Shown here one piece after another: positions 10,262 to 20,963 of a DNA stretch of 64,000 nucleotides. Position 1 is the first letter of the stretch; each line of letters starts with the position of its first letter. Source of the DNA: Rehmannia glutinosa (Eukaryota; Streptophyta; Magnoliopsida; Lamiales; Orobanchaceae). A program made the position numbers and the translations under genes. The stretch lies in NCBI GenBank assembly GCA_016081115.2, contig CM071936.1:89767943-89831942 (forward strand), in the 5' to 3' direction. Below the pieces are notes generated by a model. It saw nothing but the letters and a program-made list of their open reading frames with translations, ran no database searches and was not told where the DNA came from.

Positions 10262-12640
10262 CTTGCAAATACCCAGGTAATTCTATAACAAGACATAAGG
10301 TAGATAGGGCAAGTGAGAGCACTAATTTGATCAAAATCTCTCTACCTGCCTGGCTAAGGAAGTTATGTTTCCAGTTATTGACTCTTTTTAGTAGCTTCAA
10401 TAACATACTCAAAAACCTCATTTTTAGATTTACTAAGGAGGAGAGGAAGACCAATATGTTTAATCTTGTCCTGGATAATGACACCATCAAAAGTATTGCA
10501 GATAAGTTCTTTATCATGTTGAGGCACATTAGGACTAAAGAAAATGGAAGACTTGTCCAGATTAATTAATTGTCAAGTAGCACTACAATATTGACCCAGG
10601 AGATTTTTGACAAAAAGGGCTTGAGTAGGAGAAGCTTCACAGAACAGAAGGGAGTCATCAGCAAAGCACAAATTAGAAATGACGGGGGCTTTTTTACAAA
10701 TTTTAAGGCCAGAAAACAGGGATTGACTTCTAGCTTGAGAAATCAAATTAGAGAAAGCTTCGGAGATAATGATGAAAAGATAGGGAGACAATGGGTCACC
10801 TTGTCTAATGCCTCTAGAGGGTAAGACATATCCACAAGATTGGCCATTAATTAGGAAAGAGAAGAAGGTAGTGGAAATACAAGATCAAATACATCTAGAA
10901 AAAAGTATGGGGGAACCCCATCTTATCCATAACTTTAACAAGGAAATGCCACTCAACCCTGTCATAAGCTTTGAACATATCAAGTTTAAGAGCCATGAAA
11001 CCTCTAGAGCCTCTTCTAAGATTATGAATGTAATGAAAGCATTCATGGGCCAAGACAATATTATCACTAATATGTCTTCCCTTGACAAAAGCAGTTTGAC
11101 ATTCACTGATACAAAGATGAAGGCAAGTTTTCAATCTATTAGCAATGATTTTGGATATGATCTTATAAGTCACATTACACAAGCTAATAGGACGAAAATG
11201 AGCTATGGAGGTAGGATTTTTCATTTTGAGAATGAGAGTAACCATTGTGTGATTGATACTCATAAGCATTTTAGAGTTAGCAAAGAATTTTTTCACAACA
11301 TTACATATATCTACAGCAACTACAGGCCAAAAGAATTGGAAAAAGAAAGAAATCATACCATCGGGGCCCGGGGCCTTATGAGGATGGAGGTCAAAAAGGG
11401 CATGCTTGATCTCACAGTCATTAACAGGCTTTATGAGGTGTCTAGAGTGGAAGTCATCAATGGATCTTGGTAGGCCATCAAGGATATCAGAATCAACATT
11501 AGAGGAAGAAGTGGAGAACAACTCTTTGTAAAAAAGAGTAACCTCTTTCTCTAAGAGATCCTGACTGTCACATATATTGCCCTCTCTACTAACCAACTGA
11601 TCAATGGTGTTCCTTTTCTGCCTTTGGATAGTACTAGCATGAAAATATTTAGTGTTTTGTCTCCTCCTCAACCATTGCACCCTAGATTTATTCTTCCAAT
11701 CTGACTCCTCTTTAGCATAAGAATCTTGGCTCACCTTTAAGTCTCTTCCACTCATCCCAATCCCTATGGCTTCCAATAGAGATCATCTTGTCTAATTGTA
11801 CATTAAGAACCTAATGCTTCAAAGAATTGTGCTTGCTCCTTTACACCAAGACATGATATCCATTATCTTTGTTTGAGATCTTAGCACGAAGTTGAAAAAA
11901 TTGAGTGCCCCTTTCTTTGATCACCCAAGGCCTTTTCCACCACTTGATTGATCCCATCTAAGCGTGCCCACCTCGATCAAAGCAAAACCTTTGGTGGCTT
12001 TTGGTCTTTTGAGGTGCTTTTTAAGAAGGATTGATAAATGGCGAGGAAAATCTTGGAATATGCATAACTAGAGCATCCACGATACTTCACAAACCACTCA
12101 AAGGATGCAAAGAATTTATCTAAATTCTCCTCCACAAAACCTTTATTAGCTCTATTATTGCTCCAGTGAAAGGATGTCCAGAGAATTTAAGTTTTTCATT
12201 CCCATTGATCTAATGAAGTCCGAAAACCAAACCTGACTACCAATAGATCTCGGATCGCGCCCTCTTTTTCTTCGGGAGAGGTGATATTATTCCAATCACC
12301 CCCATAATCCGAGATTGCCCCATTTGCACTTATTCTATAGGAAGTACTCCCACCGAGACTTTCGATTCCACAATCAACACATCCGTACACAAAAATAACT
12401 CAAGACTTAACATTATGAAGCATAAATTCAATTTCCAGGCAAAAAGACTCTTTATGAATACTAACGATACTAACCGATTGTCCCAAAAAGCTAATAGACC
12501 CTCACTAAGACCAATGGGATCTACAGAGTACCACCTATCCCCACATTTAAAGTACTAACCATAGTTTTAATGATTTTTCCTTTTATGTTTCACTTAAAAA
12601 GACAAAATTTGGATGATGGGATCACCAAATCTCCTTGATA
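10262..12640 (-). pseudogene. LINE ORF2: endonuclease and reverse transcriptase
   Basis: Right to left there is first an APE-type endonuclease region: FVFLSET near 12590 and GDWNNITSPEEK near 12290, matching the conserved GDFNE-like block. Then the RT follows in the long frame 11776-10895, with KAPGPDG, FRPISLCNVTYKIISKI, QTAFVKGRHISDN and LKLDMFKAYDRVEW. The catalytic FADDSLLF is in a second frame at about 10660. The block RVNNWKHNFLSQAGREILIK (about 10395-10340), typical of plant LINE RTs, comes next. At least two frameshifts separate these pieces, for example near 10900, and the endonuclease has stops. The protein would have copied LINE RNA at a nicked target. Confidence 0.92.
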
Positions 12641-13399
12641 TGAAGAATTGTAGAGGTTCATCCAAACCTCTCTGATTCTAGGAAGCCATCATTGGGGAGC
12701 TTGAGACCGATTAGAAGGGTGGTCTCAATCACCATATCGACTCAAAGAGGAGGGGAAAATTTTGTTCCTCTTGCTATTGACCTTCAACACTCCAAGATTA
12801 GGGTCACTGTTCTCATCAGATAAATGTCTTCTTCTCTAGACTCCCACCTCAACACAAGACTAAGCTTCTTCAGCTTTACCCATAATTCCTTTTTTCTAGA
12901 TGCCACCCTTACTGTTTTTCTTGGCCTTCTGCACAGAAGACTTGCCAATGTCATTGCCCACAAATTGTATAATGCCATTTTGAATTTCTCTCAAGGGAGT
13001 TCTATTGATTTTTTTCGGAACTTCTATCTCAATCAGATTGGAGAAATCCATGCTGATGGTCTCTTCAGAATTAGGGCTCTCTTAAAGGATGTTCTTGTGA
13101 CACCTTTAAGGATGGATGGATTAGTACTAGATTCAGGCATCTCTTCCAAGGCTTTCATCTTCCCAGCCACTGAAGGAATCCTTTTCATAATCACATCCCC
13201 CTTCTCACTACTACCACGAATCAAAATCTCTTTGTCAGGTATCCCCATTTCCTTAACAACTTTATTTTCCTCGATTATGATGATGTTGTTCTCGGGGAGT
13301 AGTTTTGAAAAACATTGTCGGTCTCATTCTCCCTATGGGGACACTATGGGCTTTAGTAGATACTAGTTTACTCTTTGAAGCTGCTCTCAGCCATTCTCC

Positions 13400-14160
13400 A
13401 TATTGGCCCTCACAAAAGGAGTCTTCCCTTAAATTCTTCTTTTTTTTCACACATTCTATCAAAATGGCCTACAAATCCACAGTAAAAACAGAACCCCACC
13501 ATTTTTTCATATTTGAAATTCACCCATTTAGTCACACCACCAAGTTTAATAGAAACACCTCTAAGGAGAGGTTTATTCAAATTAATGGCCACCAATATCT
13601 TAATATGCCTACCCTTCACACCACCAGACTCCGGAATATAGATATCAGACATTGAGTGAAACATTTTTCCAATTCAAGTACCTGTTTCCGTATGGATCCA
13701 GTTATGGGGAAGATCCCATATTTGAATCCAAATATCCACAAGATTAAAATCCAAATCCTGCTTCCCACTGAATTCCACCAATTCTTTCAGGATTAAAAAC
13801 TGATTGTTGAATATCCAAGTTCAATTTTGTAGACCTTGTTCTTGCCCTCTTTCGATTTAAAAACAAATTGAAATCTATTAAGGCCTATCTCTCGAAGGAT
13901 GAAGTTGTCCTGTATGGGCCAGATGTGAGTCATAGTGCTCTTAAGATCTGCAAAGTTTACTTTTTTTATCCCATGGATGGCTCCAACACAAACTTCGTTG
14001 GCACTCATCATTACTATTGATAACATCATCTTCCTCAAGAGCAATACCCAATTTTTCATCCCTAGTTAAAGAAAACTTCTCCATTTCAACCACCAAGTCT
14101 TTTTCCTTCCCAAAACAACCCACCAAGATCCTACCAACAGCTTCCACAAAACACACTTAC
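13400..14160 (-). pseudogene. LINE ORF1, DUF4283-like with CCHC knuckle
   Basis: Right to left there is a DUF4283-like domain in the frame 14059-13793 (LKSTMTHIWPIQ, then FILREIGLNRFQFVFKSKE), followed by the frame 13664-13410 with KPLLRGVSIKLGG and the knuckle CFYCGFVGHFDRMC. This domain pair is the usual ORF1 of plant L1-type LINEs, an RNA-binding protein that packages the element's transcript. The region between the two frames is shifted. The N-terminal start is not certain, because the frames above 14060 are low-complexity. Confidence 0.85.
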
Positions 14161-14484
14161 CTGTGACAACTCCAGAAGCAAGCCAAAAACAAAAGGTAAG
14201 GAAAAGCGAGCAACAAAAAAAGAGAACAATGAAAAGCAAAGAGACTAGAGGACAAGGGAAGGCAGACGAAGTACAAGAAACAACAACTAAACAAGAGTGA
14301 AAGAAGAAGAAACACAAGAAAAATTGAAAGATTGATTCATAAATGCACGCGATAAAAGCCTAACAACCAAGGCGGCTCAATAGAATAGTAAAATCTAGGC
14401 CAAAGAACAATGAACCTCAACACTCCCCAAGAGAGAGAAAGTCCACTCTCAATAGAGAGAAAAAAGTTTTTAAGACTATGAATT

Positions 14485-14502
14485 TTACAAATACCACTTA
14501 CC
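14485..14502. repeat. LINE target-site duplication, 5' side
   Basis: TTACAAATACCACTTACC matches 7746-7763 with a single mismatch and marks the 5' end of the LINE at 14484. Confidence 0.85.
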
Positions 14503-15160
14503 CGATTATGCGTTTTTCTAAGCGTTTAGTAAGATGGACATCCACATCAGCGTTACACCACATACAATAAATAGAATTTCGTGAGTTATACTATACCTAT
14601 TTCATTGGAGTTCAATTTTAAAAATACATTAAATATGCATAATTATATACTATGAGTCCTTTCCAATTAAGTATTTCAATATTGTACATAGATGGGTTAA
14701 AGTTAATAATACTTACTTTTTTTAGTTTAGAGTCTTGGAAGGGATGAGGCGGTGGGATTTAATATCGGATCAATAGTATGGGTTACAAATGCTCAATCAA
14801 ATGAGCTACAATCAATTCCCAAGTTAACAATAATTAATGATCACACTAAAGTAACATTCTGTTTTTTTTTTTTTTTTTTCATAAGGAACTTTTAAGATAA
14901 CTAGCCCTTTACGCATTTGATGAATGTTTCAAGAAACAGGTGATGTGGCATCACTCTAATTATAGTATTTGTGCAAAACACAATCATTGAGTGTGTCGTT
15001 TTGTATCACAAAAGGTCGTTAGGAGTGTTGAGGTTGACTCGGCGATGCTCAAGTAAGTTCAAGAGCAAGTAAGATAAGCCAGAGAATATGAGAGCAGTTA
15101 AGTGCATAAATGCATATCTTTCAATCATGAGGATGCAAGGTATTTACCTTAACGAGCTTG

Positions 15161-15205
<45 letters not shown>

Positions 15206-15279
15206 CCCAAGTTAATAAGATAATAAATATTACTCGTAGAATTAATTCTATTGGACCTTAATTTTGTTTTGAAAAATTG
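14503..15279. other. Intergenic DNA with simple repeats
   Basis: No gene is supported. A T-run of about 18 bases lies at 14862-14879 and an (AT)n microsatellite of about 40 bp at 15163-15202. The remainder has no recognisable structure. Confidence 0.6.
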
Positions 15280-16220
15280 ACAAGCTTAAAAAATGCCACT
15301 GTTTATGCTCAATTCACTTATATACGCTCCTGGTTGACTTTATGACTTTTTTTACGCCCCAGTTTTTGGGGATATTTTCCCGCATTTTTTGATTTTATTT
15401 TTGCTCCAGTATTGCTTTATATGTTATTTATGTTGTTTATATTTGTTTATTGGTTGTTTCTATGTTGTTTCGGTGTTTCAATACATCTTTTACACCTATT
15501 TTTTACGCTATATTTTGTTAATGTCTTTGTTTTATTTATTGTTTATGTAAACAGGTTGTTTTAAATGTTTTAATGTTAATCTGATATTTTTGTTCCCATG
15601 GGTTTCAATGTCCTAGTACAAATTTTACATATTTTAAGTTCTTTTTGTTTATGTGGTGTTTTTACATTGTTTACGTTGTTTTTCGGGTTGTTTCTATCTT
15701 TTGTTTTTAATGTTGTTGTAATGTTTCTTTATTGTTTCCATGTAGTTTTCGATATTTCGATGAAAGTTTTACTATTTTTAAGCTCTTTTTATGTTCGTAT
15801 GGTGTTTTCTATATTGTTATGTTGTTTCTGGGTTATTTCTATATAGTTTTCAATGATATTCTGTTGTTTCTTGGTTGTTTCCTTATTTTTTATGTTTTCA
15901 ATGTATTGGAGCAAAAATTAAATTGTGTTTTTTTTATTCATGTGTTGTTTTTATATTACTTTTAATTTGTTTGGTTTTAATTTTTGTTGTTTTATGTGTA
16001 TATCTCTTGGTTTTTTTATAAGATTTTGAATATAAAATTGATAATTTAATGGGGGTAGAAATTATTTTTCACTTAAATTTTTATTAGATAAAACATGTTT
16101 GAAACATGTTCGAAACAATCGTCAAACAATAAATTAAAACAATCTGGAAAAATTGGTGAAAATGTAAAAATATCCGAAAAAAGTGCGAAAGCGTAAAAAA
16201 AACCCGAAAAACCCTTTTAT
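15280..16220 (+). repeat. Left long terminal inverted repeat
   Basis: T- and GTT-rich arm; its Phe/Val-rich open stretches (15598-15965) are composition artefacts. It pairs with 17625-18625 along nearly its whole length, including AAACATGTTTGAAACATGTTCGAAA (about 16092-16116). Identity looks moderate, with many small indels, which suggests an old element. Confidence 0.72.
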
Positions 16221-17624
16221 TATGGTCCACAAGTCAGACTCCAGTTGGACTCGAGCGGTTGGGCTAATCCAGTTGGACTCATCACAGATAAATTCTTGTC
16301 AGTTACTTTTCCGAGTTTTGTGAAATGTTGACTGGGTCAATAGACTAGGGTTTGAATAATCTATTGAATTGGCCCAATAAAGCCTTCTGTACTAAGATAA
16401 TAATCAGCCGAAAAGGCCTAATATATAATACATTATGCAATATATTCAAATTCCAGAAAACTTTATTCCACGAAAAAAAATATTTTGGGTTAAAAACCTT
16501 CCGAAGTGAGAAATTAGTGCAGATAAAATTAGTGAATTAGATTTTAAAAAGATTTTATCTACACACACAAAAATAAAAAAAATAATTTTATCAAGCACGA
16601 GAAAAATTGTAAGCTCCAACAATAACTTTTTTTTAGAACAATCAATCTTACAGTTGGAATTGAAATGAGAGTGGCAATTTTGTCGATTCAATAATATGCG
16701 TGTGTACAATATAAAGTGTAATTGTATTGTCAAAACGTGTCTTACGATGGGCCATCTGTTTATTTCGTATAAGGTGATTGACAGGGGATCAATCTTGTGA
16801 TCATGTGGTAGAGACTTATATTATCAGGGTGATTGACTCGGATTCAATTACATATGAGTGTGTGTCTCCTCCTCTACTATGCCCCTTGTACCTAAAAGAA
16901 AAGGTGACTGATATTAAAAAGTTCATAGGGAACCCCATCAAATGAATCATTCCATGGTTTAAGTGGGTTGGGTAAGGCACAAGGGATAATTTCAAAAACT
17001 ATCCACGAGGTTTAGCCTAATTACAAGAAATTCTAATTATTTTTTAGAATTACAATTTACAAATACCCATTGTTATCTCTCAAGAAAAAAAATATTCATT
17101 GTTATAAACACCTTCTTGAGGTTTGTTTACATTACTAATGGGGTTTCTTTCATTAGGCTACAATTTGTAAAATAGAAATAAATATGAATGAAATATTTGT
17201 AATTTTAAAAAATAACTGAGTTTTTCTTGTAATTAAGCTAAATCCCAGAAATAGCTTTGGTAATTCACACTAGGTAAGATTTTATTTTCTTATTGAAAAT
17301 CTGGATAAATAGATTGGGCTCCATTGGGCTTTGAGTTCATAAGCTTGCATTGATTCCATTCACTCACTTACCCTCATGGGCTATTAGCTCGCGGATCGAA
17401 TTTGATGAATTAATGACACAACTTTCTAAGATTGGCTTTGGTTTGAACAGTAAGCCCATTACAACACAACTAAACGTAAATCAGTCAAACTTAGAGGACG
17501 TCCTACGTCATTTTGTAACTAACCGATGGATTTTGAGACAAATATATATAAAATCAATTCATCCATCTTAGACCCAGATCAAACAAGCCCAATGGGTTTG
17601 AGCCTACGACAGAAGGGTTATGGA
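16221..17624. other. Interior of the long-TIR element
   Basis: No protein domain is recognised. The segment 16221-16990 is unassigned and could be captured DNA. A smaller inverted-repeat element lies at 16988-17270. The stretch 17350-17571 is open but has no recognisable motif. Host-gene capture (a Pack-MULE arrangement) is possible but unproven. Confidence 0.45.
16988..17270. mobile_element. MITE nested in the long-TIR element
   Basis: This is a segment of about 280 bp with inverted arms. On the left, AGGTTTAGCCTAATTACAAG (17011-17030) pairs with the reverse complement of the right end, which reads GGATTTAGCTTAATTACAAG. The similarity continues through TTATTTTTTAGAATTACAA. The middle has no coding capacity. 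This 'pairs-of-AATTACAA' pattern is common among plant MITEs, possibly Mutator-derived. Confidence 0.68.
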
Positions 17625-18625
17625 CTTTTTTGCCCTACTTTTCAAAAGAAGATAGCCTTTTACGTTTCCCAGTGATATTTAAACAAAATTACGTTCCCGT
17701 CCTTTTTATGGACAAATTTACGCTCCTGCTAAATTTTTCAGACTTTTTTACATTGTTATTTCGAACATGTTTCAAACATGTTTTTTTCTAATAAAATTTC
17801 AGTGATTAAATAAATTTTGTCAACGTTAAGTAATTCATTTATACTCGAAATCATATAAAAAAACACGAAAATATACACATAAAACAACACATATTAAAAC
17901 CAAACAAATTGAAAATAATATAGAAACATCATGAATAAAAAAAAACACAACTCAATTTTTGATCCAATGCATCAAAACATAATAAACATGGAAACAACCA
18001 AGAAACAACATATAAACAAACCAGAAACAATATAGAAAATACCATATGAGCAAAAAGAGCTTAAAATAAGGTAAAAATTGTATGTAAACATCGAATACTA
18101 CATTGAAACAACAAAGAAACATCATAACAACATTAAAAACGGTATGGAAACAACCCAGAAATAACGTAAAAAATATTTAAAACACCACACTAATAAAAAG
18201 AGCTTAAAAATAGGTAAAATTGTATCTACACATTGAAAACTAATGGAAACAACAAAAAAAAAATTATTAGAACAACATTAAAAATATTATAGAACAACAT
18301 AGAAATAATAGAAACAATACATGAACAAAAAGCAACATAAAAAATAGGTAAAAGTTATTTTGAAACATCAAAACAACAAAAAAACAAATTTAAACAATAT
18401 CGAAACAACATATATAACATATAAAACAATCCACAAAAAACTATAACATATAAAGCAATACGGGAACAAAAAAAAATGAAAAAAACGTAAAACATAATCC
18501 AAAAGAATATAGCAGGAGCGTAAAAAAGGAAAAAAATAGGTACAAAAGTGACATGAACGTATTTAGTGGTATTTTTACCGAAAAGTGGGGCAAATATGAC
18601 AATTGCTCCAAATATAAAACCAATT
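17625..18625 (-). repeat. Right long terminal inverted repeat
   Basis: This AAC-rich arm is the reverse complement of the left TIR. The outermost recognisable pairing is GTATTTAGTGGTATTTTTACC (18559-18579) with the left sequence near 15290-15310. Confidence 0.72.
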
Positions 18626-19038
18626 CGCCCATATTTACACCCAAATTAAATGAGCCCAATATTAATTAGACCAAATTTTACTCGCATCACATGCCACCTA
18701 ATTCACTTGTTTAGAAATGTGCACTAAATTTTATGCAAGTAGTATGCCCTCAACTACGAAACATAATTCATAGACGAGGTCTTATATGAAACCGTCTCAT
18801 GGACTTAATTCATGAGACCGTCTCATGGACTTAATTTATGAGACGGATCCTACAAAACACAAAATATGAGTTTTTGTTATGGGTTCAAGTTTGGGTTTGG
18901 ACGGCGTTGGGCTTCGGGTCCCTTTGTGGCTAACCTTAGGCGAGTTCGATTCCATTTGACGGTGAAGGGTTTCCTCTACACACAATCTGAGCATTCTATC
19001 TGTTTCGGTCTCAAACCTCATTTGCGGAGCTGTCCTTT
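18626..19038. other. Intergenic DNA with a tandem GAGACGGTCTCAT-type repeat
   Basis: Two and a half copies of a 26-bp unit lie at 18786-18845. The unit contains the palindrome ATGAGACCGTCTCAT. The open stretch starting at 18866 runs across the edge of the next LTR and has no recognised domain, so it is not called as a gene. Confidence 0.6.
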
Positions 19039-19780
19039 TGATAAGTTGGTTTTATACCAATGTATTAAGTATTCTAGACTAGGATTTTGCGTTGTTTTTG
19101 GGTGTTATAGTATCGTTTGAGTCTATTTTATGTCATTAGTTGTCATTAGAGAGTGGGTACAGGTTTTGGTAGCCGAAATTGGTCAAAATACGATGAAAAA
19201 CGTGGCTAGAAGGAAACATGCGTGTTTGAAGAGAAAACAGTGGGAAACAAAGAGGCTTAAGGGTAGCGGGGTCTAAATTGGTATAGGGTTGCGGATTGGC
19301 GCGCGCAATACCCAACAAAGGCGCGCAACGCGCGACGGGCGTCTTATAAAGGAACTTGAGGAGCGCTGGCTCATTTGCTATTTTTTGAGCGCCACAACGC
19401 GTCCGGGCTTAAAGATGTGATATTTCATTCTTTTTGGGCTTTTGACGGATTTAGAGCCTATAAATACAACGAATGACACATGGAATAAGGGTTGGACATT
19501 TTGAAGAGCACACGGGATGACTTTGAGCAAGGAGAAGAGTTCAGGGACGAGATTTGAAGGCATCTATCTTCCGGAAACAGAGAGGATTCTTTCTTTGATT
19601 ATTCGAATCATTTTTCCATTATCTTTGTTGAACCCTTGCAATGTATAATTACTTTTTCATGAGTTTTTGTACATCGATATGAGCTAAACCTATTTTTCTA
19701 GGGGATTGGTTCACCTAGTTATCCCCTATGTTCTCAATCCAGTTTATTAATCACACGTTATTAATCTATAAGCCCAATAT
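19039..19780 (+). mobile_element. Element B 5' LTR, rearranged and truncated
   Basis: From TGATAAGTTGG (19039) on it matches the 3' LTR starting at 37262, including the TATA box (TATAAATA, 19459-19466) and the region around 19630-19700. Then, at 19710-19780, it holds the reverse complement of 38297-38367 with a single visible mismatch, in place of the collinear LTR sequence. After that the remaining LTR end and the primer site are missing and gag-like sequence follows. The 5' LTR has therefore suffered an inversion with loss of flanking DNA. Confidence 0.85.
19459..19466 (+). promoter_or_regulatory. TATA box of element B 5' LTR
   Basis: TATAAATA in the context AGCCTATAAATACAACGAATGAC, repeated in the 3' LTR at 37706-37713. 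It is the likely core promoter of B. Confidence 0.6.
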
Positions 19781-19859
19781 CCTAATAAAGACATGTCAAT
19801 GAGAAACACGAAATTATATTTCCTAAACTAATCTAGATTAGGATTAAGACTACTTGGTT

Positions 19860-20958
19860 TACGAATGTGCCACCACGGCTGAGGCGCGAAGAAAGGGCAA
19901 TCCGGATTATTTTTGGCCGACTATGAATCAAAACTAATCCGAAATTGTGCGCCAACCCATAAATGCAAATTATTTCAAACTAAAACCGGGCCTCATAAGC
20001 ATGGTTCAGCAAAATTAGTTTGGGGGGAGTTCAGTGGATGATCTAAATACACATCTGGCTACATTCTTGGAGATTTGTGACACCATCAAGATGAATAGTG
20101 TGTCTGATGAGGCTATTAGATTGAGGCTTTTCCCGTTCTCACTCCAGGATAAAGCCAAACAATGGTTGTAGACGTTCGCACCTGGGAGTATCAATAGCTG
20201 GGATGATCTGACAGAAAAATTCATGGCAAAGTTCTTCCCTCCTAGCAAGCGCTCGGCGAAAAGGGAGATAGCTCAATTCCAACAGATTGATTTTGAGCCA
20301 CTGTATGAAGCTTGGGAATGATTTAAGGATCTGTTGAGAAGATGCCCACAACATGGTTATGCGGACTGGCAGAGGGTCCAGTACTTTTACAATGGTTTGA
20401 ACGGGCATACGAGGACAATACTAGATGCATGGCACAGGGGCACTCACGATAGCTAAAACTCCGATTGGGGCATTACTTCGCTTGAAGAAATGGCCACAAA
20501 CATCTATCGTGACCCTCGAAAGATAAATACCAGGAAAGTTGCCGGTGTTCTTGGTGGATCATATGTCGGCGTTAGCGGCTCAAATATCATCATTGTCGAA
20601 ACAACTGGCCATCATGGATTCGGGTGGAACACCGCAACAGACTGAGGCACCACCAACGGCCGTTCAGGAAGCCACCACATTCGATGTCGAGCAAGCTAAT
20701 TATGTGAATAACCGGGGTTTTAATGATCGAGGTACTCAGTTAAAAATCTCTCCAACAGCAACAATAGAAATGTGTTGAACCCACCTCTGGGTTATTCCAA
20801 CCCATCTAGTTCTAATGCACCCATAGGTGAGAAGAAATAGTCGCTCAAAGAAATACTCGGTACGTTATTGGAGAGACCATTAATCAGATTAATAGGAGCG
20901 ATGCACAGATTGACAATTTGGGCACAAAAATGTCTACCATGGAGACACATCTTAGATC
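19860..20958 (+). pseudogene. Element B gag, 5' half (Athila/Tat type)
   Basis: Conserved gag blocks appear in order: FKLKPGLI (about 19976), then HLATFLEICDTIKMNSVSDE (about 20052-20111), LRLFPFSLQDKAKQW (about 20128-20172), FMAKFFPPSK and FYNGLN. This is the capsid-like retrotransposon gag domain that assembles the particle. It carries in-frame stops, for example after KQWL and after YEAWE. The protein is cut at METHLRSL (about 20940-20958), where element A inserted. The rest of gag resumes at 33516. Confidence 0.88.
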
Positions 20959-20963
20959 ATTGG
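20959..20963. repeat. Target-site duplication ATTGG, left of element A
   Basis: ATTGG precedes the TG of A's 5' LTR and recurs after its 3' LTR at 33516-33520, splitting B's gag codon run. Confidence 0.92.

Larger units (their letters stand above)
7764..14484 (-). mobile_element. Full-length plant L1-type LINE, interrupted by a solo LTR
   Basis: The element lies on the minus strand between 17/18-bp target duplications (7746-7763 and 14485-14502). Without the inserted solo LTR and its duplicated 5 bp it is about 5.7 kb, a normal size for a plant L1. In transcript order it has a 5' leader, ORF1 (DUF4283-like, then CCHC knuckle), ORF2 (endonuclease, reverse transcriptase, zinc-binding module), a 3' UTR and a 7-base poly-A. 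Frames are broken in several places, so it is no longer competent. The intact-looking structure and near-perfect duplications argue that it was a complete retrotransposition event. Confidence 0.9.
15280..18625. mobile_element. Long-TIR Mutator-like element without transposase
   Basis: Two inverted arms of roughly 950 bp (15280-16220 and 17625-18625) enclose about 1.4 kb. The arms are built from GTTGTTT/ATGTTGTTTC-rich sequence. They share landmarks when one is read in reverse complement: TACGCTCCTG, AGCTCTTTTTAT, TTGTTTGGTTTTAAT and AAACATGTTTGAAACATG. Such long, low-complexity TIRs are typical of plant Mutator-like elements. No transposase motif is present, so it would be non-autonomous. A flanking 9-bp duplication was not resolved, so the ends are approximate. 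Confidence 0.7.

Noticed and set aside
10808..11473. 221-codon plus-strand open frame
   Set aside because: It lies antisense to the LINE reverse transcriptase, whose conserved motifs read clearly on the minus strand.
12824..13366. 180-codon plus-strand open frame
   Set aside because: It is antisense to the LINE ORF1/ORF2 region, with no recognised domain.
15598..15965. Hydrophobic Phe/Val-rich open frames that look like membrane proteins
   Set aside because: The composition comes from the GTT/TTT-rich terminal inverted repeat; the other arm does not keep the frame.
18866..19120. 84-codon open frame as a possible host gene
   Set aside because: It runs across the start of element B's LTR and has no known domain; a genuine gene would not be expected to end there.
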